From: Chara braunii
Taxonomy: Eukaryota; Streptophyta; Charophyceae; Charales; Characeae
Assembly (NCBI GenBank): GCA_003427395.1
Contig: BFEA01000005.1
Span: 188,312 to 216,479 of the forward strand
Direction of reading: 5' to 3'
Length of the DNA: 28,168 bases
Made by a program: the position numbers and the translations under genes. This document shows, piece by piece, positions 10,286 to 19,338 of this stretch. The notes beneath the pieces are model-generated. The model was not told the DNA's origin. It ran no database searches and was given only the letters and a program-made list of their open reading frames with translations. Position 1 is the first letter of the stretch, and every line of letters starts with the position of its first letter.

Positions 10286-10422
10286 AGTGTCTCCAATACA
10301 CGTTGAAGATGCTCGAGATGGTCCTCCAAGGTCCGGCTATAGATGAGAATGTCCTCCAAGTAGACCAGCACAAACTGGTCCAACATCGCGCCGAACTCGT
10401 TGGTCATCACCGCTTGAAAGGT
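10286..10422 (-). pseudogene. Element B: central RT fragment next to the gap
   Basis: The minus strand encodes TFQAVMTNEFGAMLDQFVLV, then YLEDILIYSRTLEDHLEHLQ, the palm region around the Y-x-D-D catalytic box of a Ty3/gypsy RT. The box reads YLED, with Glu in place of the first metal-binding Asp, which would be expected to cripple polymerisation. One side runs into the assembly gap; the other stops exactly at the LTR end of element C, which inserted here. The RT N-terminal half lies beyond the gap and the LINE at about 12005-12572. Confidence 0.8.
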
Positions 10423-10699
10423 NNNNNNNNNNNNNNNNNNNNNNNNNNNNNNNNNNNNNNNNNNNNNNNNNNNNNNNNNNNNNNNNNNNNNNNNNNNNNN
10501 NNNNNNNNNNNNNNNNNNNNNNNNNNNNNNNNNNNNNNNNNNNNNNNNNNNNNNNNNNNNNNNNNNNNNNNNNNNNNNNNNNNNNNNNNNNNNNNNNNNN
10601 NNNNNNNNNNNNNNNNNNNNNNNNNNNNNNNNNNNNNNNNNNNNNNNNNNNNNNNNNNNNNNNNNNNNNNNNNNNNNNNNNNNNNNNNNNNNNNNNNNN
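10423..10699. other. Assembly gap (277 N)
   Basis: A run of N. From the flanks it should hide a short missing piece of the element B RT (between the residues ending near YKSA and TFQAV) and the 3' end of the LINE fragment, including any poly(A) tail. Confidence 0.95.
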
Positions 10700-11567
10700 G
10701 CAGACACCCCTTCTACTGACCCATCTATTGGATGGCTCCATTCTATAGGTGGGGAGCTGCACCTGCTGGAAACCGGGTCCAGCGTCCCATCACATCATAA
10801 ATCCGAGCCGTAACACATCATATGTTGTCCTTAGTCAATCCCGCCCTTATTCAATCCCCAATCCCCTATTCCCATGCCCTTCAGCCCATTACATTGTGAA
10901 ACAGAGACATAACACTTCATAGCGCGTCATTTAGTTGGTCAGCCCATATCCTATCCCCAGTCCCCCTACCCTTCAGCTCATCCTTTTGCCATGAAAGGTC
11001 TCCGAATGTTATTGGCCCACTACAGGGGCTCCTTGTAGCATACGTTCACCAAGCCTGCCCCATATTTGTCGGGAGGCCAACCAGTGCCTGTGCCGTGACC
11101 AGAACTTTGCTATACCTCCGGCATCCCATATCTGACAACATGTGTCAATCTCTTGGCCCCTTCCAACTGCAGCGCCTGGTTCCTGTGACCTATTGACCTC
11201 TTGCAGCTGAAGACGCTGTTACTGGCGCAGTCCATATTCTTGGAGTCACATCGTCCCCCTGCTTAAGCCGCATGATAGTGATTGTGGAGGGGCAGGGTCG
11301 TGGGAAGGTAGGAGAGCATGACAGGGGACCGAAAAGCAAGCGGGGCAGGACGGGAGGGGATAGTAATGGATAGACCCTTGTACCCAGGGACAGGGGGGGA
11401 CGTGTCAATGCAGTGAAAGTTCAGGGGACAAGCGCAAAATTGGTCGGGAGAAATGGGACTGCAAAGTCGCCCAGTGGTTTCCTTTGCCTGGCCAGCTCTC
11501 CTTCCCTCCAGGGTTTCCATTATATGGTAAGGTCGTCTTGGATTTTAGAGAAGACACGGTGGGGATC
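10700..11567 (-). other. Probable LINE 3' untranslated region with a diverged tandem duplication
   Basis: This stretch follows the stop codon of the LINE-derived frame at 11568 and ends at the gap, so it is most simply the LINE 3' untranslated region. Within it, about 10809-10889 and 10908-10985 resemble each other (CATAACAC-TTCATA, then C-rich words such as TATCCCCAGTCCCC and CCCTTCAGC), suggesting an old duplication of about 97 bases. No coding motif was found. Confidence 0.45.
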
Positions 11568-12004
11568 CTACCAGATCTGCCGATACGCCTCCCGAATAGT
11601 CACCTTGAGGGCGGCGTCTTTTTCAGCATGGTGCTCTTGTTTCATGTCCTTCCAGGCATTTTGAGTGCGGGATCTGATTTCCTTTTCTATTTCCTGTTGT
11701 GATTTCTGAAGCCCAAATTGGTGATCTTTTCTCTCGTAAGAGCACCTTGCCCTCCAGGCTTGCATTCGAACATGCAACCTCATATACGTAAAGAGATTTG
11801 TGGCAAAGGGGGTCCAGTGTATGAGGCCCAAGTCCCAAGGAATATGCTGGTCCGTGAGCGAATGGAACGCTGCATCCCACCATCTCCATATCTGGGCAGC
11901 CATTGGGCATGCCAGAAGGCAATGTTCAAGGGTTGCCCTGGCAGGCTGTTTCATCCTACCACAGTAGGTGCAGATTGGGGACGTCTTGACGCAGATTTGT
12001 AGCG
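11568..12004 (-). pseudogene. LINE (non-LTR) ORF2 C-terminal fragment with zf-RVT domain
   Basis: The minus-strand frame encodes SPICTYCGR, then EHCLLACPMAAQIWRWWDAA: the C-X2-C ... H-X4-C pattern followed by W of the reverse-transcriptase zinc-binding (zf-RVT) domain found after the RT in plant L1-like LINEs. A basic, glutamine-rich tail (EIEKEIRSRTQNAWKDMKQE) ends at YRQIW and a TAG at 11568. The RT and endonuclease parts are absent, as expected for 5'-truncated LINE insertions. The 5' junction lies near 12004, inside the RT of element B after DRYKSA. I am confident of the domain type, less so of the exact junction base. Confidence 0.78.
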
Positions 12005-12572
12005 ATCTTGCGGGCATATCGAAATTTGATGATAGCCCAACTTCAAGTCCAACTTCGAAAAATACTTTGCGCCACCCAAACGCTCAAGAAGTCCAACTGA
12101 CGGTTTGTGCGTTGAGTTTGCGATAGTCGATGCACAAGCAAAGATCCTTGTTCTTCTTCCGTACAAAGAGAATCGGCGCACCATATGGTGAGCTGATCCA
12201 ACCCTTCTCCAACAAATCATCAAGTCGCGCGCGGAGAACCGCGAGCTCTTCCTCGCTCATGCGATAGATGCATCCTTTTGGCGGCATGGCACCGACCTCA
12301 TGGGAGGTTGGTCGATCTGGCACCACACCGGTAAGAGACTCGAAGATGTCGGTGAACTCGTCAAGCAACCGCACCACACGAGCGTTCGAGGACAAGTCCG
12401 TGGGTGAAGAGTCGGCTACCACGACGGTTCGAAGAAAACATAGGTCAATCTCGTCGGTCGACTCGTAAGCATAAGTGGCCCGAAAGGACTTGGCTGTCAC
12501 AAGTTGGCACCGGATCGAAGGGTGCCGAAGAGGGATAGTACACAGTACCTTCTGGACTTTCCTGGGACATGC
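12005..12572 (-). pseudogene. Element B: protease-RT linker and N-terminal half of RT (broken)
   Basis: Reading the minus strand from about 12572, the linker HPSIRCQLVTAKSFRATYAY leads into the RT: PPKGCIYRMSEEELAVLRAR, LLEKGWI, SSPYGAPILFVRKKNKDL and CIDYRKLNAQTV. A deletion near 12105 then removes about ten residues and shifts frame, after which LLERLGGAKYFSKLDLKLGY and HQI resume. The frame reaches CPQDRYKSA and breaks at the LINE insertion. The Ser to Leu change in DLK(S/L)GYHQI is unusual. No protease or gag of this element could be seen upstream. Confidence 0.85.
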
Positions 12573-13207
12573 TGCAAATTGGACTTGGAACTATCGGCTT
12601 GGACTGGACTCTTCTGGACTTTTCTTGTCAAGTACCGGACGGACTTCTACTGACCCTACAACGCTTTAGACTACAGACCCTACGGCCTATCCTATTGGGG
12701 CAGCCTGGGACTAGGACACTTCGGGACTCTAAAAAAAAAAAAAAGAGGTTTTTTTCCACCACCTTCTAACATAAATTACACTCGCCATTTTTCCCTTCCT
12801 AGATCGAAAATAGCTTTATTATGTTCATTTGCTAGCAGCGGGATTGCAACTCATGAGATTTGGTCATTTATTTCTCATTTGATCCCATCAGGCTTCAAAC
12901 TCATGCTCTGTTTACTAAACATCACATGTGGCTGCACGGTACACATGATGGCCCTTTTAGACATGGTGTGGTGACAAGTGCAGTGAGGCCCCATTGCAGA
13001 GGTGTTGTTGGGTAGATGAAGCTGACACTGGTTTTTGTTGAGGTGTGCAGTTTGTAAACATATCCTTTATACATGATTCTCCAATCATTTGTGTACTCGA
13101 ATGCAAACTACGGGGTTCGCCACGAGACTCTTGAAATCAAGGAATTCGGGAGCACTTGCTTCACCATATACCTCCAAACCGTCGAGAGGCATCCAACGAT
13201 TTGAAGA
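12573..13207. other. Non-coding stretch, nothing recognised
   Basis: The first 150 bases could be diverged upstream sequence of element B (repeated GGAC and CTTGGACT words). An A14 tract at about 12731-12744 precedes T-rich sequence. A GTGAGGCCCCA word at 12983 recurs in the right part of the window. No gene signal. Confidence 0.35.
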
Positions 13208-13299
13208 GGCTGCTTTCGAGAGTTTTAAGCTCACAATTTGAGAGGCTGTTTTTTTCCCCACAGTTTTGGGCTCTTCCCCACACTACTCTCGAAGCAGCC
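13208..13299. repeat. Inverted repeat with TCGAGAG-type arms
   Basis: GGCTGCTTTCGAGAG (13208-13222) pairs with CTCTCGAAGCAGCC (13286-13299) with one extra base in the left arm and a 63-base loop. Similar CTCTCGAG and CTTGAAAC words recur at 14380-14430, 24130-24160 and 24500-24810, suggesting relics of one small repeat family. Confidence 0.55.
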
Positions 13300-14109
13300 A
13301 CATTATGTAGATGGGGGTTGCTCTTGCTTGGAACTGAGAAAGACAAAGGACGGTCTAGGAGGGGTTCGGGCCGGATTTCTCTTGAAAAACGAGAGAGCTC
13401 TCAGAGCTGGATAGAGCACTCTCAAAATCAGGCCTGTGGCAAACTGGGAGTGTGTGTGTGAGTGGGTTGTGTGCGGTGTGTGGTGTGTGGTGTGTGGTGA
13501 GTGGTGTGTCGGAGAGTGTTGGCCTTAGACACTGCTGTTAGTCCATAGGGGTGGGGGAAGATGAAAAGGGAGGTGCAGCTACTGGCAAAACGCTAGGTCT
13601 TTGTGCTACCCAAGGCCCCACCCTGGCAAGGGGCAACATGTTATTCCCTCATTGTGAGGTGGCTATGCTTGCAGGGGTTTCCTGTATAGCGTTAGGAGTA
13701 GTGATAGGTAGGTAGTGAAAGGTAAATTGAGAGAAGAATATAGCTTATACTGGCCTTATAGTTTGAAAGAACAGGAAAAAAAGGGGATATCGCCACTGAC
13801 ATTAGTGTGTCCCATCTGGTTCGATCAGGTTTCGAACTCATGTTTTGTGCCCATCAACAGTTACATGTGTATACCAGTCAGCCACATGATGAAGGTGGCT
13901 CGACTACCGTCTTCCCCTGAACACAATGCACCCTGATCATAAATGCGTACAAGATAACCCTCCTGACATGATGACGGTGCCTTGTGGTAACCCATTTTAA
14001 CCCACTTTCATTAATTAAATAACATAGCACAGAGTAGCCCAACATCCCTGCTAGGGTCATCGAATAGCACAGGAGCTAAGTCCCCTTTCGGGGGGGTTTA
14101 GGATTGGTC
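13300..14109. other. Non-coding stretch with a GT-rich minisatellite
   Basis: Bases 13450-13509 are an imperfect GTGTGTG/GTGTGGT array. The segment around 13818-13850 (GGTTTCGAACTCATG) looks like a reversed tRNA B-box and may be a decayed SINE, but I see no complete head. No coding signal. Confidence 0.4.
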
Positions 14110-14333
14110 GTGTCCGCACAAATTTCTGCCATCCCATCTGAACATCTCACAGCCACACTCTGGCAACGTTGGAAAATACTCGATATGAAGCCTAAGCCCC
14201 CACCTAAGCCCCCATCAGTCGGATGCAGTGTCCGCACAGATTCCTATCATCCCATCTGAACATCTCACGGCCACACTCTGGCAACGTTGGAACAACCCCA
14301 CCTAAGCCCCCACCAGTCCGACGCAGGGTCTCC
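14110..14333. repeat. Tandem duplication, period 118 bases
   Basis: Two copies starting GTGTCCGCACA (14110 and 14228) share CATCCCATCTGAACATCTCA, CCACACTCTGGCAACGTTGG and a CACCTAAGCCCCCA tail. The second copy is slightly shorter. It lies just left of element D and is not part of it. Confidence 0.85.
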
Positions 14334-14558
14334 TTACTTCTTGAAAAGCCGTTTTCAAGGGCCCATGAAACGAAATCCTTGAAACCAAAGTGAAAACGGT
14401 CTAGAACTAGTCCTCGAAACTCGAGCATTCCCCAGCCTAAGGGCATACTCACAGGAGTACGTTTTTGCTTATTTATGGGCATAATTGCGGTCAGATGCAT
14501 CCACATTCCGGCCGTAAATGCAGTTAGATACATTTAAGCTAGAGCTAGTGTGAGTACA

Positions 14559-15661
14559 TGCAATGACTTGCTGATTTCTGCTGCCGAGTTTGTCTGCGAG
14601 GCTGTACACTAACCGTACGGTTAGATTCGCAATTTTGTTTGGCTGGGGACTAACCGAGTGACTTGCCTGTTGGGAAATTCGCGAGGGACAGGCCTGTAAA
14701 TTCTGAGGGACTACAGGCCCTAAACTAATCGAATCCCTACTACTACCCTAACTGCCTATCGCAGGCCCAGGCTACCCTAGGACAGACCAGCCCTAAGCGG
14801 CCTATACTGGTATACAGTCCTATAGCCTATAGCCGGGTCCGGTAGAGGTCGGGAGGCCGAGAAACAGCAATGGTACCGGTAGGTCCAGTCGGTTCACTTT
14901 CGGTCTAGGCTAGTGTAGGAATCTATAAGTCTAGGAAGGAAACTAATAGGAGGACTTTTGGCTTTCATTTTTTCGCAGGCAGCGTTGGTGGCCAACCAAG
15001 TTGAGCAGCGCTGAATGTCTGCAGTGGCACCGGAGACATCAGCCGTGAGTGGAGCAGCCATAGCCCGCCACCTGAGACAGCCATAGCTGGGGCTGTACTC
15101 AGCGCATCTATCCCCGGGGGAATATCTGCGTTGGCAGGACTATCTGGGAGGTCTTCACAGAGTACATGTGGGTACTGCTGCTGCGGTAGCAGCCACGCAG
15201 CCATAGCTGTCTTCTTCATCGGCACTGGAGGCTACTTCGCTATTCATGATCTGCATCTGGGTGTATGGCGCTGGCCTCTGGGAGGCTATTTCTGTGCAGC
15301 GCTAGACTCTGAGAGTGTGGTAGTGAGTGGAGTGTGTGGTTCCTGAGTGGCGAGATACTGGGTTGAACTCTGTTACGATAATTGAGGTTAACTATGTTGA
15401 GTTGGCTCATCATCTGGGTTACTTTCCAATTGTGATCTTCGCAGTGTCAATTGTGATTGGTTGTTGGGAGTGTGTCAGGGAGAGAGAAACACTGAGTGTA
15501 TTCTCCCCTTCTGTGCATAATTGCTATTCCGCTGTTTATCTCTGATCTGTGTGCAGTGGACCCTGTCTCCTTCTCCCCTTTGTCTCATGCATGTATGAGC
15601 GTGTGTGAGTTCTTCTCAGTGAGAGTGGCAACCAAATTGTCAGACAACCAAGTTCATAACA
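14559..15661 (+). repeat. Element D 5' LTR
   Basis: This LTR of 1103 bp runs from TGCAATGACTTGCTG to CAACCAAGTTCATAACA. Its 5' border was set where similarity to the 3' LTR begins, its 3' border where the two diverge (GTTGGTATC here, TACACCC after the 3' copy). Subtracting the artefact and two indels from the 3' LTR gives exactly the same 1103 bases. Confidence 0.93.
14924..14930 (+). promoter_or_regulatory. TATA-like box in element D 5' LTR
   Basis: TATAAGT aligns with the clearer TATAAATA of element C, upstream of the conserved GGACTTTTGGC and GCAGCGTTGG stretch that probably starts the R region. Confidence 0.45.
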
Positions 15662-15663
15662 GT

Positions 15664-15675
15664 TGGTATCAGAGC
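15664..15675 (+). other. Primer-binding site for initiator-Met tRNA
   Basis: TGGTATCAGAGC lies two bases after the 5' LTR and is the standard PBS of plant LTR retrotransposons, complementary to the 3' end of tRNA-iMet. It supports both the LTR border and the streptophyte assignment. Confidence 0.92.
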
Positions 15676-17206
15676 GAAGATTGGACTTGGAGCTTAGAGG
15701 GTTGAGCGCAACAGGGGCAACTTCTCTTTCTGGCCCTGACTGGTGAGAAGTGCCATGGTGGTTCTTCTTCTTCAGTGAAGACCCAGTGGAAGAGAAGACA
15801 GACAAGCGGTGATTGCAGGGCATCAGTTTGCGATTGATCAGGCACCCTGAGCCTGTCTGAGTGCCTGACAGGAAGTGGCGAGAATAGGGTCATTTCGCCA
15901 TCCACCCTCCTGACCACAGTTGATGACTGGGTCTAGGGTGGCAAAATTTACCCTAATCCAGTGATTACTGGGTGGCGGCTTCATTCCCAGTGTAGCGCTG
16001 AGGGAGGATGGATCGCAGGATCACCTCCTGCTAAATTAACCCTACTCAGGGCTAAATTTAGCACCAGCGGCACATACCCTGCAGTGGCGAGATATCTTCA
16101 GGAGAGTTTTCTCTCGCCACTGGGGCAGATTCAGTGTATCTGAGAGTTGGGGGTGAATCGCCTCATCATACTGGACATGATCAACAAGTTTCAAGAGATT
16201 CTGTACGTGGGAAGCTCTGGAAGACTGTCTGAAAGTACTGGCAAGACCAGGGTTTAGCAGCCATAGCCAAAGCTTCATCATCCACTGAGGGTTGTACTTC
16301 AAGTGAGTTCGTTCCACACGAATCCCTGAGCAGCGATTAGTATAGGATTAGTAAAAATAGGATTGATGGTCTGTCTGTCAGTACTGCAACAATCGTGAAA
16401 TTGTCAGACTGCAGGACAGCCATATCCATCTTCTTCCTCCCTACCCTGACTCATATCTCTTCATCTACTGACCTGTTCCGACTCCAAATTGTTCTGGGAC
16501 TGCTTTACAGTATTGCGCTGCATCCTGTATGCTCATTCTGTGAATTCTATACTGAAAAGACAGTGATACTGTGGATTTGAGTTTTGCGTTGGGTCTATTT
16601 ATAGTCTAGGCTACCTAGGGTCAGTCACAACTCAAAATCTGACCGTCAGAATTCAAGTCTGTCAGTCTGGGGTGAATCGCAATTCTATTTTTAGCAACCC
16701 TGCTAAAGCGCTAGTCCAGAAACACTGTATTTGGGTCATTACAGTACATTCCTGAAATTCGCCATATCAGGGGTGATTTCTGTTGATGTCAACACTGGTG
16801 AAATTTGAGTCTGGGGTTGTCAGGGAGTAGTTTACTAAATTGCTACTACTTGTTGCTGTGTTTCAGTCAATTCTTGCCTACCCTTATCAATACTACTAAC
16901 CTACTCTGCTTTCTGATGGGCTCTGGAATCCTAGTGACCCCAGGAATGTTGTGAAACTGCATGTTGCAACTTCAATAAAAGTTCAGTGTCAGGTATAGGA
17001 AATCGTTAGCAAATGGTTTTACTGGACACCCTGTCAACCTGATTACTGACCGCAGTGGTCCTGTTCCAACCCTAACTGCTTGTGCCCACTAACCCACATT
17101 GCTCTGTGAACTGACAGTGCAGCGAAATTTGGGTGTCTGATTGAGCTGTAAATCTCTGCACCCCCTGCTATTTCATTTTTGTTGTATTGTTGTTTGGTGA
17201 GGGAAA
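15676..17206 (+). other. Element D untranslated leader
   Basis: About 1.5 kb separates PBS and gag start. It contains many short open frames but none with a known domain. It holds a strong hairpin (16082-16122) and a stray AATAAA near 16975. A packaging or translation role would be usual for such a leader but is not shown here. Confidence 0.6.
16082..16122 (+). other. Strong hairpin in element D leader
   Basis: CAGTGGCGAGA (16082-16092) is perfectly complementary to TCTCGCCACTG (16112-16122), with a 19-base loop. The word GTGGCGAGA also occurs in sense orientation at 15888 and in the LTRs (near 15351 and 23431). RNA dimerisation or packaging is a possible role. Confidence 0.6.
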
Positions 17207-18832
17207 ATGTCTGACGCAGCTGACACAGGTGCAGGGAAGGTTGAGGTCGTGATTAAGGCTGAAGGGGAACCCTTAGCCACAACACCTCCCTCTCCTCTGA
17301 CCCCTGCGCAGCGGCGCAAGAGAGAGATCCAGGAAAAGTTGTGAGAGCAACAGGCGCTGCTCGCAGAAGCAGAGAGGCAAGAAGCTGCAGAGCTGGAAGC
17401 TGCAACAGATGCTTCCAGAAAAGAGCACCTGCTGCAGCAGGCTCAGAAGACTTTTGCGGACGCTAGAGTGGCCCAGTGTACCAGGGACCTGGCTGAGCTG
17501 GTATTGTTACAAGACAAGCTTACAGCCAGCCATTTCACAAACTGGGACGAAAGGATCCAGAGGCTGCAGACCAGAGTGTCTGATCTGGGAACTCAACAGT
17601 CTAAGATCTTGGATGCCATCCAAAATCTGACTGCTCAGTTAACAGCAGCCAACCTGATCTCTCCTTTGGTCCCTGTGGGCCCCTCTCCTAGACCCCCAAA
17701 GCCTTCTCAGCCTTCCTCTTCACCTCCTTCCTCTCCTCACTCTTCTCGTAAGTCTTCTCCCTCTGTCTCCTCCCAGGCCAAAGCCACACCTCCTCCCACC
17801 TTTGTTGTTGTAGTTGCTGGGGACCACAGAGGTCCCAAGATATCTGCCCCCAGCAAATTCAAGGGGGATGACCCCAAGACTGATGTGGGGGACTGGACCG
17901 CTGGAACCCGGGCCTATCTGAAGGGGTTCCAATGTCCAGAGCAGCAAAAGGTGGCCACCGTTGTGGGGTTGCTGGAGGGGCCTGCCCAGAAATGGGCTAC
18001 CTCTACAGCAAGTGCCCAGAGCCAGACTTTGGAGGACTGGGCATTGGCACTGGGGGCTGACAAACTTCTGCAGGCCCTGGAGGACAGGTTTGCAGACAAG
18101 GAACGTGCCCGTAAGGCTGCTGACAAGATCGTACGCCTTGGACAGCAACGTTACAGCGGCAGTCTGCAGGCCCTTTTCGCTGAATTTGAGCAGCTCACCT
18201 CCACCCCTGGATTGGTTATGTCTGTTGATGATCTGCTGACTAGCTTTTGCGAGGCTGCGCCTGAGAAGTTCTCAGTCGCTTTGTATAGCGCCGGGCATAA
18301 AGACTGGCGCTCACTTGGACGTGCAGCACTGGACATGGAGGCCAAGCTCCATGTTCAGGCCCCCTCCAGTAACAAGAGGAAAGGCGCCTTCCCTCGCGGT
18401 GGTAGAAAGGGAAAGGCAGCCTTTGCCTACGCGGGTTCTGGATCATCATCTGATGCAGGATCCCGGCCTGGTACACCGCCAGGTGGGACTGCAGCAGCTG
18501 CTGTTCCAGATGTTGCAGCAGTTGTCCAGCAGTTGCAGGCTGCGCTGGGGGCCTTTCAAAAGGCCGGGTCTCCCTCCAGCACACCCTCCAGCAGCAAGGG
18601 GAAGAGCCCGGGATGTCGCTCTTCAACCCCTGCCCGACGCCCTAATTTGCCACGTGACGTCCGCTTTCCTGCAGACCCCCTCAACCCCAACACCCTTCCC
18701 TGGCATGATTTGAAGATACAGGAAGGGGTGTGGAGGAAGAGGAAGGAAAAGGGGGTCTGATTGAGGTGTGAGGGGCCGCACTTTTTGAAGGACTGTCACT
18801 ACATGCCAAGCCCAGCTCAGTCAAAAAACTGA
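17207..18832 (+). pseudogene. Element D gag (capsid + zinc knuckle), two internal stops
   Basis: The start ATG at 17207 has a good context (GGGAAAATG) and opens an Ala/Glu-rich coiled-coil-like N-terminus. A TGA at 17342-17344 interrupts it; the same frame continues for 471 codons. A Pro/Ser-rich linker is followed by the retrotransposon gag capsid domain, roughly 17840-18330 (ISAPSKFKGDDP, LLEGPAQKWA, LEDRFADKERARKAADKI, LFAEFEQL). A basic stretch (KRKGAFPRGGRKGKAAF) and a Pro/Ser-rich tail follow. The zinc knuckle has lost its first Cys to TGA (18758-18760), the rest reading LRCEGPHFLKDC. The frame would end at TGA 18830-18832, directly after a slippery heptamer. The product would form virus-like particles; this copy cannot. 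Confidence 0.88.
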
Positions 18833-18863
18833 AGCTAAACCTGGAGACAGCAGTTCCCTCCAG
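18823..18863 (+). promoter_or_regulatory. Candidate -1 ribosomal frameshift site at the gag-pol junction
   Basis: A AAA AAC (18823-18829) lies in the gag phase with AAA and AAC as the two zero-frame codons, and gag TGA follows at once. After a one-base backward slip the next codon is CTG 18829-18831, exactly the phase of the downstream protease frame. Eleven bases on, CTGGAG (18841-18846) can pair with CTCCAG (18858-18863) around an 11-base loop; in element C this stem is kept with a G-T wobble. The spacer is longer than the usual 5-9 bases. The prediction rests on phase and motif only. Confidence 0.6.
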
Positions 18864-19338
18864 TGCTGCAATTGCATCTGCAGCTGCAGCAGCTTCAGTT
18901 GAGACTTCTTCCTTCCCATCCGGAGTGGGAGCTGCACGGGCAGCATCCTTCACATATGAGGATCCTGACCCGGATCAGGAACCGGACCAGTCTGAGTGTC
19001 AGGCTCTTGCTGCTTTTTTCTTTCATTTGAGAGAACAAAAGCAGAACAAGTCTGATCTCATCCTGCTTCGGCCCCTGATCAACCATCGCAGGATCAAAGG
19101 GCTATTAGACTGCGGGGCCACTCGCAACTTCATGTCTCCCAGTGCAGTCCAGAAACTGCATTTGGGCATGAAAGTGGTGCAGTTGCACCAACCGCTGCAG
19201 GTCCGCATAGGGGACTCCACTGTTCTTACCATCAGGGAGAAGGTCAGGGGTATCCCTGTTACCTTCGACACTGCTGGAGAAGTCAGACATAGTCTGAACT
19301 TCTACATCTTCCCTGACCTACCCTTTGACCTTGTGTTT
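18829..19338 (+). pseudogene. Element D pol: linker and aspartic protease
   Basis: This frame lies in the -1 phase relative to gag. It begins with an Ala/Ser-rich linker and an acidic stretch (YEDPDPDQEPDQSE), then a basic segment and the retropepsin-like domain with LLDCGATRNFMSPSAV at about 19104-19150, the D-x-G active-site signature. The protease would cut the Gag-Pol polyprotein. It ends at a 23-base deletion between 19338 and 19339, seen by alignment with element C, which removes the residues after PFDLVF and shifts the frame. Confidence 0.85.

Noticed and set aside
10144-10762. Open frames on both strands spanning the N run
   Set aside because: They are open only because the gap cannot encode stops; only the RT piece at 10286-10422 is supported.
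16970-16985. Poly(A) signal AATAAA marking a gene end
   Set aside because: It lies in the untranslated leader of element D with no coding sequence upstream except the LTR; a lone hexamer is not evidence.
18848-18868. H-type pseudoknot using CAGCA and TGCTG around the frameshift stem
   Set aside because: The second stem would follow the first with no connecting loop, which is sterically implausible; only the simple stem is kept.
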